This document shows, piece by piece, positions 62,301 through 64,000 of a stretch of 64,000 nt of DNA (its first letter is position 1; each line of letters starts with the position of its first letter). The position numbers and the translations under genes were made by a program. A model generated the notes under the pieces. It did not search any database. It was not told where the DNA came from and saw only the letters and a list, made by a program, of their open reading frames with translations. The stretch is from Myrica gale (taxonomy: Eukaryota; Streptophyta; Magnoliopsida; Fagales; Myricaceae): assembly GCA_963930655.1 (NCBI GenBank), contig OZ005612.1:5833001-5897000 (forward strand), given 5' to 3'.

Positions 62301-63755
62301 ACTATTTGTTGGTAAAATCTATCCAAGAATTGCGAGAGAAAAAAGAGGGTCTTGTTACCGTTGGCATTGGTGGTCCAAGTGGCTCTGGTAAATCAAGGTA
62401 TGTATGCTGTCTAATGTTTTAATGTTTTGTTTAGTTGTTATCATTTTTTCTCTATATATTTCTAGGGGAAAGGCATTTTCTTCTGGCTTTAACAAATGGT
62501 TTCTAATTTGTCCTGTTACTCTAATTGTCCTCAAAGCTTAGCAGAAAAGGTGGCATCTGTCATTGGCTGTACTGTTGTATCCATGGAGAACTATCGTGAT
62601 GGAGTTGATGAAGCGAATGATCTGGATTCAATAGATTTTGACACACTAGTCCGAAATCTTGAGGTTTGCATATGCTTCTCATTTCTTTATCATGAGATTC
62701 TAATTTATATTCCCATTTGATTGAATCACGTGAGAGTTATTCTGTAAGCATTTACAATTTCTGAGCTAAGATCTTTCAGTTGCCTATTTTCCATTTTGGT
62801 TGGTAACTTTTACTTAGCCCTGCTAGATTTTGAAATCTATGATCAGACCCTCCATTTTTAAGTGGAAGGTGTCGTTTGAGCTGGAGATCATCAGTGGTTG
62901 CCTATTTTCATCATAGTCTTAAGAACAGCTGATTCTCATTGTTCCCAGACATGGGAAATGAGAAGTTTCATTTAGACACTGTTTTGCCAAGTAGACTCTG
63001 GGCCTTTTGCTGTGGTAAAACCTCATTTGATCACGCGTCATTAATTGTACTCGTAGAAACTACATCATTGGATTTGCTACTTCTGGTAATGTGTAATTCA
63101 TAGCTTTATGTTGATTCTAGGATTTGACGAAGGGCCAAGATACACGGATCCCGGTTTTTGATTATCAACAAAAGAGGCGTATTGGTACAAAAGCAATAAA
63201 GAGTGCTTCATCTGGGGTGGTAAATGTGTGAAGTTAAAGTTTCTATGGTTTACTAAAACTTCCTATTTGGGTAATTTATCTCTTACAGTTGTTTCTAGGT
63301 AATAGTTGACGGGACCTACGCTCTGCATGCAAAATTGCGCTCTCTGCTAGATATTCGAGTGGCAGTGGTAATGTTATATATTGCAAGTATTTATAGTTTG
63401 TTTTGGGAGGCTTTTGGGGAGTTATCAGTTGGTGGTGAAAACTGGTACTACATTTTGAATATATTTTTGGCTTATCAGGTTGGTGGTGTACATTTTAGCC
63501 TTCTGTCTAAAGTTCGGTACGATATTGGAGATTCTTGTTCACTGGACTACCTTATCGACAGCATTTTCCCGTTGTTCAGAAAACACATTGAACCAGACCT
63601 TCATCATGCACAGGTTAGTGTTCTCTATTATTCTCATCCCTGAAATCGTTGTGCTAATTTTCTTTATGTTATTGTCTGATCTGCAGATTAGAATTAACAA
63701 CAGCTTTGTCTCGTCGTTTAGAGAAGCGATCTACAAGTTGAAATGCAGAAGTCAG
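59366..63755 (+). CDS. PRK/uridine-kinase family P-loop NTPase (3' end beyond window)
   Basis: Seven exons join in frame: 59366-59473, 62285-62397, 62537-62663, 63121-63219, 63299-63367, 63479-63613 and 63687-63755 (240 residues so far). All introns are GT-AG. It begins [20 protein letters not shown]. The uridine-kinase-like domain has Walker A in [15 protein letters not shown], then [66 protein letters not shown] and [16 protein letters not shown]. The closest relatives I know are Arabidopsis At2g01460 and the TTM1/TTM2 proteins, in which this domain precedes a CYTH/triphosphate-tunnel domain. Here any such C-terminal domain lies to the right of the window. Expected chemistry is nucleotide or pyrophosphate-linked, but the real substrate is unsure. 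No signal peptide is visible. Intron 1 is 2.8 kb and repeat-laden. Confidence 0.88.
59474..62284. other. Long intron 1 with unassigned repeat-like DNA
   Basis: Between exons 1 and 2 of the uridine-kinase-like gene. 60600-61450 is purine-rich on plus with open but unrecognisable minus-strand stretches. 61560-61800 has a TATATAAAAAG-containing block resembling LTR-type sequence, but no element ends were identified. No nested gene is supported. Confidence 0.45.
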
Positions 63756-64000
63756 GTGTGTATATATGTAGTAGTGCATTGTTTATGGATTTGGGTGTAT
63801 CTGTGCAGTAAGGTCTTGGCTTTGTGCTTGGTTATTTTATTCTTTCAGTTTGATGATTGGCATACTTAGTGGCTTATTTTTTATTTTCAATGTGTGCAAC
63901 TTCTACGTCAGTTTCATATTGCATAAATACTGAAATCAAACACGCCAGAAAACACAATAAATTGCTCTATGGTTCTTCATACTGACAAATATGGAAAGAA
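63756..64000 (+). other. Start of the next intron, window edge
   Basis: Begins with the donor GTGTGTATAT after the last exon seen. No further exon before the window ends. Confidence 0.6.

Overview
The window is nuclear DNA of a flowering plant, most likely a woody eudicot (the last point is a guess from gene content and repeat style). Genes are split by many GT-AG introns, the intergenic DNA is AT-rich, and the proteins are plant ones: plastid/mitochondrial RecG-type helicase, group-D TDY MAP kinase, NUDT25-type Nudix hydrolase, and a uridine-kinase-like P-loop protein. Exon limits below were read by eye from splice sites and reading-frame continuity.

Layout: 0.6-1.8 kb holds a Ty3/gypsy fossil. 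3.5-9.0 kb carries the 5' half of RECG1 (minus strand; its helicase exons are not in the window). 9-15.8 kb is gene-poor and full of MITEs, with one antisense LINE-like segment. 15.8-17.2 kb is a dead serine carboxypeptidase (SCPL50-type) gene. 17.3-19.6 kb is a long inverted repeat enclosing a piece of a U-box/ARM E3 ligase gene. 21.1-23.2 kb is an intact four-exon gene for a 122-residue conserved plant protein. 24.5-30.9 kb is an eleven-exon group-D MAPK (minus). 33.5-38.5 kb is an intact six-exon NUDT25 gene (minus). 38.8-44.6 kb is repeats, including a 5'-truncated L1-type LINE with its target-site duplication.

The most interesting locus is 44.88-49.76 kb, a CACTA (En/Spm) element with both termini and a 3-bp target duplication. 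It lacks visible transposase but carries, in one orientation, exons and introns of two unrelated host genes: xylose isomerase, then a CHFR-like E3 ubiquitin ligase. It is a two-gene 'Pack-CACTA'. At 50.9-54.1 kb a fatty-alcohol-oxidase fragment is split by a 2.2-kb hAT element with a perfect 8-bp target duplication and abuts a dead receptor-like kinase. Further hAT elements lie at 55.9-57.3 and 58.4-58.7 kb. From 59.4 kb to the right edge runs the 5' part of a PRK/uridine-kinase family gene (plus).

RECG1, the MAPK and the uridine-kinase-like gene occur in the same order as Arabidopsis At2g01440, At2g01450 (MPK17) and At2g01460 as I remember that map. The window therefore looks like an ancestral gene block swollen by transposons, captured gene pieces and inserted genes. 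There is no operon-like cooperation. RECG1 acts in organelle DNA recombination, the MAPK in signalling, NUDT25 in nucleotide clean-up.
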